Assembly: GCA_002995625.1 (NCBI GenBank)
Contig: PVBP01000005.1
Coordinates: 1-64,000 of the forward strand
DNA from: Lysobacteraceae bacterium
GTDB taxonomy: Bacteria > Pseudomonadota > Gammaproteobacteria > Xanthomonadales > Ahniellaceae
Length of the DNA stretch: 64,000 bases
Direction: 5' to 3'
Shown: in pieces, positions 34,457 through 41,103 of the stretch
Layout of the letters: every line of letters begins with the position of its first letter
Numbering within the stretch: position 1 is the stretch's first letter
The notes under the pieces: model-generated
What the model saw: the letters and a program-made list of their open reading frames with translations, nothing else
Databases searched by the model: none
Told to the model about the DNA's origin: nothing
Made by a program: the position numbers and the translations under genes

Positions 34457-34480
34457 TAGCGTCCGGATACGTCCGGACCG
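34457..34480 (+). promoter_or_regulatory. Repeat-containing hicBA promoter/operator
   Basis: Two direct GTCCGGA units (34461-34467 and 34471-34477) are separated by TAC, and CCGGA/TCCGG form an inverted pair around TACG. A -10-like TAGCGT begins at 34457. Toxin-antitoxin operons are usually repressed by their own products at such repeats, so autoregulation is likely. Binding by this particular HicB is inferred, as it has no evident DNA-binding domain. Confidence 0.45.
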
Positions 34481-34489
34481 GAGCAGGAC

Positions 34490-34699
34490 ATGAACGCATT
34501 CGCGGTCATCATCGAACGAGACATCGCCAACGGGCTGTTCGTCGGACACGTGCCTGGCATTCCGGGCGCGCACAGCCAGGGAGCGACCCTCGAGGAACTC
34601 GAGCGGAATCTCCGCGAGGTTCTCGAGATGCTGTCCGAAGATGGACCCCCGGTTCGCGAGAGCGAGTTCGTCGGCGTGCGTCTGATCGAGGTCGCGTAG
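34490..34699 (+). CDS. hicB: HicB-family antitoxin
   Basis: This 69-residue protein has the partial RNase H-like fold of HicB antitoxins: [50 protein letters not shown]. The pattern YxxGCHTQG-like is here [15 protein letters not shown]. HicB proteins bind and neutralise the HicA RNA-cleaving toxin. No C-terminal helix-turn-helix or ribbon-helix-helix is present, unlike some longer HicBs. GGAGCAGG precedes the ATG. It lies immediately upstream of hicA, the reverse of the more usual A-then-B order. Confidence 0.88.
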   Translation: MNAFAVIIERDIANGLFVGHVPGIPGAHSQGATLEELERNLREVLEMLSEDGPPVRESEFVGVRLIEVA

Positions 34700-34701
34700 A
34701 G

Positions 34702-34929
34702 GTGCCGCCATGGCCGGTGCTCAAGCCTCGAGAAGTCCTATCGCGGCTGGCCGCGCTTGGATTCGAGGAAGTGCGCCAACGCGGCTCGCACAAGCAATTG
34801 CGCCATCCGGATGGGCGCCAGACGACCGTCCCGGTTCACCCGGGACGTGATCTCTCGCCGTTGCTGCTTCGCCAGATCCTGAAGGACATCGGCATCCCGA
34901 TCGAGGAGTTCATGTCCGGCCGGAACTGA
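34702..34929 (+). CDS. hicA: HicA-family toxin (mRNA interferase)
   Basis: This 75-residue protein has the double-stranded-RNA-binding-like HicA fold: [65 protein letters not shown]. The catalytic His is in [12 protein letters not shown]. HicA cleaves mRNA independent of the ribosome until bound by HicB. The GTG at 34702 begins 2 nt after the hicB stop and gives a normal-length protein; a second GTG at 34717 is an alternative. The open frame is intact, so the module looks functional. Confidence 0.88.
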   Translation: MPPWPVLKPREVLSRLAALGFEEVRQRGSHKQLRHPDGRQTTVPVHPGRDLSPLLLRQILKDIGIPIEEFMSGRN

Positions 34930-34998
34930 CCCCCGTCCGGGCGGGGAGCCTTTGGCCAGCCGGTTGGCCGTCAAGGCGGGCTGGCGCGGCCCGTCGAA

Positions 34999-35601
34999 TC
35001 ACGGCGTGCCGGAGACCCACTCGACCAGCGCGGGCACGACTTCGGCGACGGCTCGGTCGAAGCCGGCGACGACGGCATCGATCCGGCGGGACTCGAGCGG
35101 GACGCGGGCCTCGAAGCGGCGGCTGCCGACGATCCGGTTGCTGCGCGCGTCGATCACGCGCGCGACGAAGGCGACGCGCACCGCGTCGCCCTCGGATTCG
35201 TAGGCGGCGTGGAAGGCGTCGAGATCGATCTCGAGCAGCCGGTCGGCGCGCGCGCTGCTCGCGACCGGGGCGACGCCGGCGAGGCGGCCGGAGCGTTCGA
35301 AGGCCCGCACCACGTGCGCCTGGAAATGCCGCGGCGCGTGCTCGGTCCAGCGCACGCCGGCGTAGACGCCGAACTCGCCGGGTCGCGGCGACAGCACGAT
35401 CCGCGGGCCGTCGATCGGCTCGGGGGCCTTCGGCACGTCGACGAGCAGGTGCCAGTCGGCGCGCGACGGGCCCGGCTCGAGCGCGGGCTCGGCGATCGCG
35501 CGCAGGCTGACCTCGGGGCGCTCGCCGGCGCCGACGGTGATGCAGCCGGCGAGCGCGAGGCTCGCGGCCGAGATGGCCAGGGCTCGGAGAAGGGGACTCA
35601 T
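34999..35601 (-). CDS. ABC transport auxiliary lipoprotein (PqiC/LptE-like, Mla operon)
   Basis: This 200-residue protein has a lipoprotein signal with lipobox LALAGC (Cys about residue 20). The mature domain (WHLLVDVPKAPEPIDGPRIVLSPRPGEFGVYAGVRWTEHAPRHFQAHVVRAFERSG) matches the ABC-type transport auxiliary lipoprotein family that includes PqiC. Such proteins sit at the inner leaflet of the outer membrane and work with MCE proteins in lipid transport. Its ATG overlaps the mlaD stop (ATGA). It is the last gene of the minus-strand MlaE-MlaF-MlaD-lipoprotein operon. Confidence 0.88.
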   Translation of the reverse strand: MSPLLRALAISAASLALAGCITVGAGERPEVSLRAIAEPALEPGPSRADWHLLVDVPKAPEPIDGPRIVLSPRPGEFGVYAGVRWTEHAPRHFQAHVVRAFERSGRLAGVAPVASSARADRLLEIDLDAFHAAYESEGDAVRVAFVARVIDARSNRIVGSRRFEARVPLESRRIDAVVAGFDRAVAEVVPALVEWVSGTP

Positions 35602-36566
35602 CGGGCGCGGTACTCCTTCGGTCGTTCGGCGCCATTGAGCAGCGCGGACGGGTCCTCGTCGAGGCGGGTCGCGACCCGCTCGAGCTCGCGCAGCGTCGCG
35701 CGCAGCTCGACCAGGGTCGGACCGATCTGCGCGAGCCCGCGGCCGGCGGCGGTATCGATCGCGCCGCGGTTGTCCTCGATCACGGCGTTCGCATTGGCGG
35801 CGAGGCGCTGGACCTCGGCGAGCGATTCGCGCGCGGCGGCGAGCGCCTCGCGCGCGTCGCCGTCCATCAGCGCGCGGGTGCTGTCGGCGGCCGCGTCGAG
35901 CTTCGCGACCAGCGCCTCGGTGCCGGCCAGCGTGGCCTTGAGCTGGCGGCTGGCCTCGGCGAGATCGCCGATCGCACGGCCGATGTCGTCGCTGCGGTCC
36001 GCGACCGCGCCCGAGATCCGCTCGAGGCTCTCGATCGTCGCCGAGATCCGGGCCACGTTGTCCTCGTCGAGCAGCTTCGCGAGCTGCAGGATCACGGTGT
36101 TCGCGTTGCCGACCACGTCCTCGCCCGAGGCGAGCAGCTTCTGGAAGGCCGAGTCGTCGGCGATGATCCGCGGCCGCGGCAGGCCCTCGCGCGGGACCAG
36201 CTTCGGCGAGCCGGGACGCCCGCCCGAGAGCTGGATGATCGCGACGCCGGTGAGGCCCTGGAAGGTCAGCCGGGCCGTGGTGTCGGTGGTGACCGGCGTG
36301 CCGCCGACGACGCGGATCCGCGCGATCACCTTGCGCGGGTCGTCCGGCGCGAGGATCAGCTGGCGCACGTCGCCGACCTGGATGCCGTTGAACTGCACCG
36401 CGCCGCCGACCGAGAGCCCGGTCACGGCCTCCTGGAACACGACCTCGTACTCGTCCCACTCGCGGTCGAGCTGCCACTTGCCGATCCACAGCACGAACAG
36501 CATCGCGAGGATCAGCACCGCGAAGGTGAAGGCACCGATCAGGATGTAGCTGGCACGCGTTTCCAT
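35598..36566 (-). CDS. mlaD: MlaD-like MCE-domain protein
   Basis: This 322-residue protein has one N-terminal transmembrane helix (YILIGAFTFAVLILAMLFVLW), an MCE domain (YEVVFQEAVTGLSVGGAVQFNGIQVGDVRQLIL ... TARLTFQGLTGVAIIQLSGG), and a long alpha-helical C-terminal region (residues 150-310) with heptad-like repeats. MCE proteins form hexameric rings with a hydrophobic channel for phospholipids between the inner and outer membranes. The C-terminal extension is much longer than in E. coli MlaD (183 aa) and resembles the tube-forming or needle-type MCE proteins such as PqiB-related ones. It starts 26 nt after mlaF. Confidence 0.92.
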   Translation of the reverse strand: METRASYILIGAFTFAVLILAMLFVLWIGKWQLDREWDEYEVVFQEAVTGLSVGGAVQFNGIQVGDVRQLILAPDDPRKVIARIRVVGGTPVTTDTTARLTFQGLTGVAIIQLSGGRPGSPKLVPREGLPRPRIIADDSAFQKLLASGEDVVGNANTVILQLAKLLDEDNVARISATIESLERISGAVADRSDDIGRAIGDLAEASRQLKATLAGTEALVAKLDAAADSTRALMDGDAREALAAARESLAEVQRLAANANAVIEDNRGAIDTAAGRGLAQIGPTLVELRATLRELERVATRLDEDPSALLNGAERPKEYRAR

Positions 36567-36592
36567 CGATCGCTTGGTTCCTGTGGCGTGGC

Positions 36593-37408
36593 TCAGGCGG
36601 GTCGCGAGGCGGTGGGGCCGACCAGCTCGGCCTGGCGCGCGGCGCTGCGGCCGCGCGGCCCGAGGAAGCACTGCCGCACCCACTCCTCGTCGTGCTGCTC
36701 GACCCGGTCGATGGTATCGGCGACGACGACCCTGCCGTTCGACAGCACCGCGACGCGTTCGCACACCGCGTACAGGCTGTCCATGTCGTGGGTGACCAGG
36801 AACACGGTCAGTCCGAGCGAGGCGTGCAGCGTCGCGATCAGCTCGTCGAACGCGGCCGCCGACAGCGGGTCGAGGCCCGAGGTCGGCTCGTCGAGGAACA
36901 GGATCTCCGGGTCGAGCGCGAGCGCGCGCGCGAGGCCCGCGCGCTTGCGCATCCCGCCCGACAGCGCCGCCGGGTACTTGTGCGCGGCCGAGGTCGGCAG
37001 CCCCGCAAGCCGGATCTTCAGCATCGCGAGTTCGTCGACCACGTCGTCCGGCAGCCGGTAGTACTCGATCAGCGGCACGCGGACGTTCTCGAGCACCGTG
37101 AGCGAGCTGAACAGCGCGCCATCCTGGAACAGCAGGCCGAAGCGCCGCTCGATCGGCCGGCGCTCGGCGTCGTCCATGTGGGTCGTGTCGATGCCGAACA
37201 TCCGGATCGTGCCGCCCTGCGGCTGGCGCAGGCCGACGATGGTCCGCAGCAGCACGCTCTTGCCGGCGCCCGAGCCGCCGATCACGCCGAGGACCTCGCC
37301 CCGGTAGACGTCGAGGTCGAGCCCGTCGTGCACGACCTGGGTGCCGAAGCGCGAGACCAGGCCCCGGACCTCGACCACGCGCTCGCGCTCGCCGGCCCCG
37401 GCGCTCAC
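36593..37408 (-). CDS. mlaF: MlaF-like ABC transporter ATP-binding protein
   Basis: This 271-residue ATPase powers the lipid transporter. It has Walker A GGSGAGKSVLL, the Q-loop FGLLFQDGALFSSLTVLEN, the signature ALSGGMRKRAGLARAL and Walker B LFLDEPTSGLDP, with THDM as the switch His. The FQDGALFSS segment is typical of MlaF rather than other ABC ATPases. It starts with GTG at 37408, overlapping the mlaE stop (GTGA), so it is translationally coupled to the permease. Confidence 0.95.
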   Translation of the reverse strand: MSAGAGERERVVEVRGLVSRFGTQVVHDGLDLDVYRGEVLGVIGGSGAGKSVLLRTIVGLRQPQGGTIRMFGIDTTHMDDAERRPIERRFGLLFQDGALFSSLTVLENVRVPLIEYYRLPDDVVDELAMLKIRLAGLPTSAAHKYPAALSGGMRKRAGLARALALDPEILFLDEPTSGLDPLSAAAFDELIATLHASLGLTVFLVTHDMDSLYAVCERVAVLSNGRVVVADTIDRVEQHDEEWVRQCFLGPRGRSAARQAELVGPTASRPA

Positions 37409-38538
37409 AGGCCGACCTCCATGAAGAACACCGCGAACAGCGCGTCGAAGACGATCACGAGGAAGATCGCCTGCACCACGGCGGCGGTCGTGTGGCGCCC
37501 GACCGACTCGGCGCTGCCCTCGACCTTGAGGCCCTCGAGGCAGCCGACCACCGCGATCAGGAAGGCGAAGATCGGGGCCTTGATCATCCCGACCCAGAAA
37601 TGCCGGATCTCGGTCATCTCCTGGAGACGGGTGATGTACTGGCCGGCCGAGATGTCGAGCGCGAACAGGCTCACGATGCCACCGCCGACGAGGCCCATCA
37701 CCATCGACAGGAAGGTCAGCAGCGGGAGCATCACGAACAGCGCGATCAGCCGCGGCAGCACCAGCAGCTCGATCGGGTCGAGGCCGAGGGCCTTGATCGC
37801 GTCGAGCTCCTCGCGGCTCTTCATCGAGCCGATCTGCGCGGTGAAGGCGCTGCCGGAGCGGCCGGCGAGGATGATCGCGGTCAGCAGCACGCCGAACTCG
37901 CGCAGGAACGCGTAGCTGACCAGCTCGACGGTGAAGATCGAGGCGCCGAAGTCGCGCAGCACGGTGGCGCCGAGGAACGCGATCACCGCGCCGACCAGGA
38001 ACGAGAGCAGGGCCACGATCGGCACCGCGTCGAGCCCGGTCTCCTCCATGTGGTGCACGATCGAGGTCCAGCGCAGCTTCGCGCGCCCGATCAAGACTCC
38101 GGTCAGCGTCGCCATCGTCAGGCCGACGAATCCGAGCAGTTCCCGCGCCTGCTGCCCGAAGCGTGCCACCGCCCGACCCATCCGCTCGAGCATCGCGCGG
38201 AAGCCGAAGTAGGGCTCGCCGGCCTCGCATTGCTCGCGCGAGCGCGCATCGACCAGCTCGACCAGGCGCAGGTCGGCGTCGCGCAGCCCGGTGAAATCGA
38301 CGTCCCCCGGTCCGAGCCCGGCGCCGCGCAGCACGCGGACCAGCAGCATCGCCCCGGCGGTGTCGAGCGCCGACAGACGGCTCGCGTCGATCGTCCAGCG
38401 GGCGGGACCCGAGGGCAGGGTCGGGCGCCGGGCGAACAGCGGCCCGAGATTCGCGAGCGTCCATGGGCCCGCGAGCACGGCGCGGGCCGATCCGGCGTCG
38501 ATCGAGAACTCGGGCGGTGGCGCGAAGCTCTGCGGCAT
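37405..38538 (-). CDS. mlaE: MlaE-like permease with N-terminal STAS domain
   Basis: This 377-residue protein fuses an N-terminal STAS-like domain (residues 1-110; WTIDASRLSALDTAGAMLLVRVL) to a MlaE permease (helices from residue 150). The permease shows VGAVIAFLGATVLRDFGASIFTVEL, GRSGSAFTAQIGSMKSREELDAIKALGLDP and LPLLTFLSMVMGLVGGGIVS. In E. coli the STAS function is a separate protein, MlaB. The fusion is known in the wider family and explains the lack of a separate mlaB. It is the first gene of the operon, with its promoter in the 48-nt gap before the RDD gene end or further upstream. Confidence 0.95.
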   Translation of the reverse strand: MPQSFAPPPEFSIDAGSARAVLAGPWTLANLGPLFARRPTLPSGPARWTIDASRLSALDTAGAMLLVRVLRGAGLGPGDVDFTGLRDADLRLVELVDARSREQCEAGEPYFGFRAMLERMGRAVARFGQQARELLGFVGLTMATLTGVLIGRAKLRWTSIVHHMEETGLDAVPIVALLSFLVGAVIAFLGATVLRDFGASIFTVELVSYAFLREFGVLLTAIILAGRSGSAFTAQIGSMKSREELDAIKALGLDPIELLVLPRLIALFVMLPLLTFLSMVMGLVGGGIVSLFALDISAGQYITRLQEMTEIRHFWVGMIKAPIFAFLIAVVGCLEGLKVEGSAESVGRHTTAAVVQAIFLVIVFDALFAVFFMEVGL

Positions 38539-38586
38539 CGCGACAAGGCTAGCCCCGGACCCGGGGTTGAGGAAGCCTGCCGCAGG

Positions 38587-39117
38587 TCATGCGCGACGGG
38601 GCGCGTTCAGCACGACGCTGCCGGCGGCGAGGTCATGCCAGCCGCGCCCCCGCGTGTCGACGAGGCTCCAGAGAAGGCTCGTGGCGCCGACGAGGACTCC
38701 CGCGATGCCGGCGGCCGAGGTCGCGCCCTCGCCGCGAGCGGCCCACGCGCCGAGACCGAGCGCGAGCCAGGCGAGACCTGCGACCACGAACCGCACCAGC
38801 GCTCCGCGCCAGCCGAGCGCCGACCCGTCGGCGCGCGCGACGCGGATCCGCCACGCGCGCATCCCGAGCGTCTGTCCGCCGCGCACCCACGACCAGCCGA
38901 AGTAGCCGAACGCCAGCGCGACGAGATAGAGCTCGAACCACCAGGTCAGCGGCGGCACCGCCTCGCCGCGGGCGACGACCACGACGAGTCCGCCGATCAT
39001 CCAGATCGCGACCAGCAGCAGCGCGTCGTAGAGGCTCGCCGCGAGCCGCCGCCAGAAGCCGGCGTGGGCGCTCGATGGCCGGAGAGTGCGGTCGCTCGGG
39101 GCTGCGGGCTCGGTCAT
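38587..39117 (-). CDS. RDD-family membrane protein
   Basis: This 176-residue protein has the RDD layout: GFWRRLAASLYDALLLVAIWMIGGL (Arg/Asp of the motif with the first helix), GQTLGMRAWRIRVARADG (second conserved region) and a final helical pair ending in DTRGRGWHDLAAGSVVL. RDD proteins are small multi-spanning membrane proteins; some are ion exchangers, but most have no known function. ATG 39117 is chosen because TATCAT lies exactly 6 nt before it; there is no ribosome binding site. It is divergent from xerD across only 22 bp. Confidence 0.88.
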   Translation of the reverse strand: MTEPAAPSDRTLRPSSAHAGFWRRLAASLYDALLLVAIWMIGGLVVVVARGEAVPPLTWWFELYLVALAFGYFGWSWVRGGQTLGMRAWRIRVARADGSALGWRGALVRFVVAGLAWLALGLGAWAARGEGATSAAGIAGVLVGATSLLWSLVDTRGRGWHDLAAGSVVLNAPRRA

Positions 39118-39123
39118 CGGGCG

Positions 39124-39129
39124 ATGATA
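39124..39129 (-). promoter_or_regulatory. -10 element TATCAT 6 nt before the RDD gene ATG
   Basis: On the minus strand TATCAT, then CGCCCG, then ATG. One mismatch to TATAAT. It overlaps by two bases the plus-strand hexamer of xerD. Confidence 0.6.
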
Positions 39130-39133
39130 GATT
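39128..39133 (+). promoter_or_regulatory. -10 element TAGATT 6 nt before xerD ATG
   Basis: TAGATT, then GCCGAC, then ATG, without a ribosome binding site. Fits the TANNNT leaderless promoter pattern. Confidence 0.6.
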
Positions 39134-39139
39134 GCCGAC

Positions 39140-40105
39140 ATGCCGCGTCCCGTCGAGACCGCCCCGACGCCCGGCCCGGTCCAGCGCGCTCCGCGGGGCC
39201 GCCGGCCGAAGGCGCCGCCGCCGTCGCCGATCGTCGCCGAGTTCCTCGAGCGCGCCTGGGCGGAGCTCGGCCTCGCCCGCAACACGCTCGCGAGCTATCG
39301 CGGCGACCTCTCGGCCTTCGAGCGGTGGCTCGCGGGCCGGGGACGCACGCTGCTCGCGGCCGAGCGTGGAGACCTGCTGCGCTACCTCGGGGAACGCCAG
39401 GCGGCCGGGCTGTCCGCCCGCAGCAATGCGCGCCTGCTGTCGTGCCTGCGGCACTTCTACCGGCTGTGGCTGCGGCTCGGCCGGATCGAGGCCGATCCCA
39501 CTGCGCTGGTCGAGGCTCCGAAACTGCCGAGGCCGCTGCCGAAGGCCCTGACCGAGGCCGAGGTCGACGCGCTGCTGTCGGCACCCGACCGCGCGACCCC
39601 GGAAGGCCTGCGCGACCACGCCATGCTCGAGCTCATGTACGCATCCGGCCTCAGGGTCAGCGAACTCGTGGGCCTCGACGTCGACCAGGTGAATCTGCGG
39701 CAGGGGGCGCTCCGCGTCACCGGCAAGGGCGGCAAGGAGCGGCTGGTGCCGGTCGGTGAACAGGCGCTCGACGCGCTCGGCCGCTACCTCGCGACCGGCC
39801 GGCCGGCCCTGCTGGGCCGCCGGCGGGCGGCCGCGCTGTTCGTGACCCGTCGCGGCGCGGGGCTGACCCGCCAGGCGGTGTGGCTGCGCGTCAGGCAGCT
39901 GGCCGCGGCGGCCGGGATCGCGAAGCCGATCTCGCCGCATGGCCTGCGCCACAGCTTCGCGACCCATCTGCTGAACCGGGGCGCCGACCTGCGGGCCCTG
40001 CAGTTGCTGCTCGGCCACGCCAGCCTCTCGACCACGCAGATCTACACGCTGGTCGCGCGCGAGGGCTTGAAGCGGCTGCACGCGCAGCACCACCCGCGCG
40101 GCTGA
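39140..40105 (+). CDS. xerD: Site-specific tyrosine recombinase XerD
   Basis: This 321-residue recombinase resolves chromosome dimers at dif together with XerC. The N-terminal core-binding domain (FLERAWAELGLARNTLASYRGDLSAFERWL) precedes the catalytic domain. Catalytic residues fit Arg in ASGLRVSELVGL, Lys in GKGGKERLVP, His-x-x-Arg in PHGLRHSFATHLL, His in LLGHASLSTTQIYT and Tyr in QIYTLV. The next gene is dsbC, the same order as the E. coli xerD-dsbC pair, so XerD is preferred over XerC. The N terminus has an extra Pro/Arg-rich 25-residue stretch. Confidence 0.93.
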   Translation: MPRPVETAPTPGPVQRAPRGRRPKAPPPSPIVAEFLERAWAELGLARNTLASYRGDLSAFERWLAGRGRTLLAAERGDLLRYLGERQAAGLSARSNARLLSCLRHFYRLWLRLGRIEADPTALVEAPKLPRPLPKALTEAEVDALLSAPDRATPEGLRDHAMLELMYASGLRVSELVGLDVDQVNLRQGALRVTGKGGKERLVPVGEQALDALGRYLATGRPALLGRRRAAALFVTRRGAGLTRQAVWLRVRQLAAAAGIAKPISPHGLRHSFATHLLNRGADLRALQLLLGHASLSTTQIYTLVAREGLKRLHAQHHPRG

Positions 40106-40158
40106 GGCCGGACCGGTCGCCGGCGGCGCGCCGGCTTGGCCGCCACGGGGCGCTCTGC

Positions 40159-40164
40159 GACAAT
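40159..40164 (+). promoter_or_regulatory. -10-like GACAAT upstream of dsbC
   Basis: GACAAT lies 85 nt before the dsbC ATG in the gap after xerD. It is identical to the hexamers before sua5 and pgk and could give dsbC its own transcript. Confidence 0.4.
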
Positions 40165-40249
40165 CCCGAACCGCGGAACTTTCCCGGCGGGACCGGGTCC
40201 GAGGTCCGCCCGGGCGCTGCGCCCGGCCACGCCACGCTCAAGGATTCCC

Positions 40250-40978
40250 ATGCTGAAGCCCCTCGTCGCCACGCTGGCCTGCCTCGTTGCCGGCTCCGCG
40301 CTCGCCCAGAACGCGAATGAAGGCACCGTCCGCGAGGCGATCAAGTCGCTGGTCCCGAATGCGGAGATCGAATCGGTCACCGCATCGGTCCTGCCCGGCT
40401 TCAGCGAAGTCATCATGAACGGCCAGGTCATCTACGTGACCAACGACGGCAAGTACGTGGTCTCGGGCGCCGTGTTCGACGTCGCCGGCAAGGCCAACCT
40501 GACCGAGCGCCGGCTCGGGGCGGTCCGCGTCGCGGAACTCGACAAGGTGCCGCCGGAGCGGCGGCTGATCTTCCCGGCCAAGTCGCCGAAGCACCGGATC
40601 ATGGTGTTCACGGACATCGACTGCGGCTACTGCCGCCAGTTCCACGCCGAGATCGGCAAGTACAACGACCTCGGGATCACCGTCGAGTACCTGTTCTTCC
40701 CGCGGATGGGCGAAGGGTCGAAGGGCTGGAACGAGGCGGTGCAGGTGTGGTGCTCGAAGGACCGCAACGACGCGCTGACGCGCGCCAAGGCCGGCCAGCG
40801 GCTCGACGCCAAGACCGATTGCGACAACCCGGTCAGGGACGATTTCGTGCTTGGCCAGCGGATCGGCGTCAGCGGCACGCCGGCGATCTTCACCGAGGCC
40901 GGCACCCAGGTCGGCGGCTACGTGCCGCCGGACCAGATGATCGTCCGGCTCGAGCAGGACAAGGCAACACGGAAGTAA
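40250..40978 (+). CDS. dsbC: Thiol:disulfide interchange protein DsbC
   Basis: This 242-residue periplasmic disulfide isomerase reshuffles wrong disulfides in exported proteins and is kept reduced by DsbD. It has a signal peptide (VATLACLVAGSALAQ), an N-terminal dimerisation domain (IESVTASVLPGFSEVIMNGQVIYVTNDGKYVVSG) and a thioredoxin domain with the active site CGYC in FTDIDCGYCRQFH. The cis-Pro loop is GTPAIF. A second Cys pair (VWCSK and TDCDN) matches the structural disulfide of DsbC. AAGGATT precedes ATG 40250. It follows xerD and is ended by a strong terminator. Confidence 0.96.
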   Translation: MLKPLVATLACLVAGSALAQNANEGTVREAIKSLVPNAEIESVTASVLPGFSEVIMNGQVIYVTNDGKYVVSGAVFDVAGKANLTERRLGAVRVAELDKVPPERRLIFPAKSPKHRIMVFTDIDCGYCRQFHAEIGKYNDLGITVEYLFFPRMGEGSKGWNEAVQVWCSKDRNDALTRAKAGQRLDAKTDCDNPVRDDFVLGQRIGVSGTPAIFTEAGTQVGGYVPPDQMIVRLEQDKATRK

Positions 40979-41000
40979 GCGCACAGGGCTTGCTGATGGG

Positions 41001-41034
41001 ACGAAGGGCGGCGCAAGCCGCCCTTCGTCTTTCG
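41001..41034 (+). terminator. Intrinsic terminator after xerD-dsbC
   Basis: A perfect 12-bp stem (ACGAAGGGCGGC/GCCGCCCTTCGT) with a GCAA tetraloop is followed by CTTTCG. It begins 22 nt after the dsbC stop. The U-tract is short but the stem is very stable. Confidence 0.8.
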
Positions 41035-41068
41035 AGGTCCCGTGATCGCCCGGTCGGGGCGGCGTCGC

Positions 41069-41074
41069 TAGACT
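41069..41074 (+). promoter_or_regulatory. -10-like TAGACT upstream of purL
   Basis: TAGACT fits TANNNT and lies 29 nt before the purL ATG, between the upstream terminator and the gene. The -35 region is not recognisable. Confidence 0.4.
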
Positions 41075-41103
41075 TCGCGGCCCGCCCGTCGCCCCGGCCC
41101 GCC

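Noticed and set aside
34461-34480. HicBA promoter repeats as a third copy of the 19-nt operator
   Set aside because: They share only the GTCCGGAC core; the flanks differ from the two exact copies.
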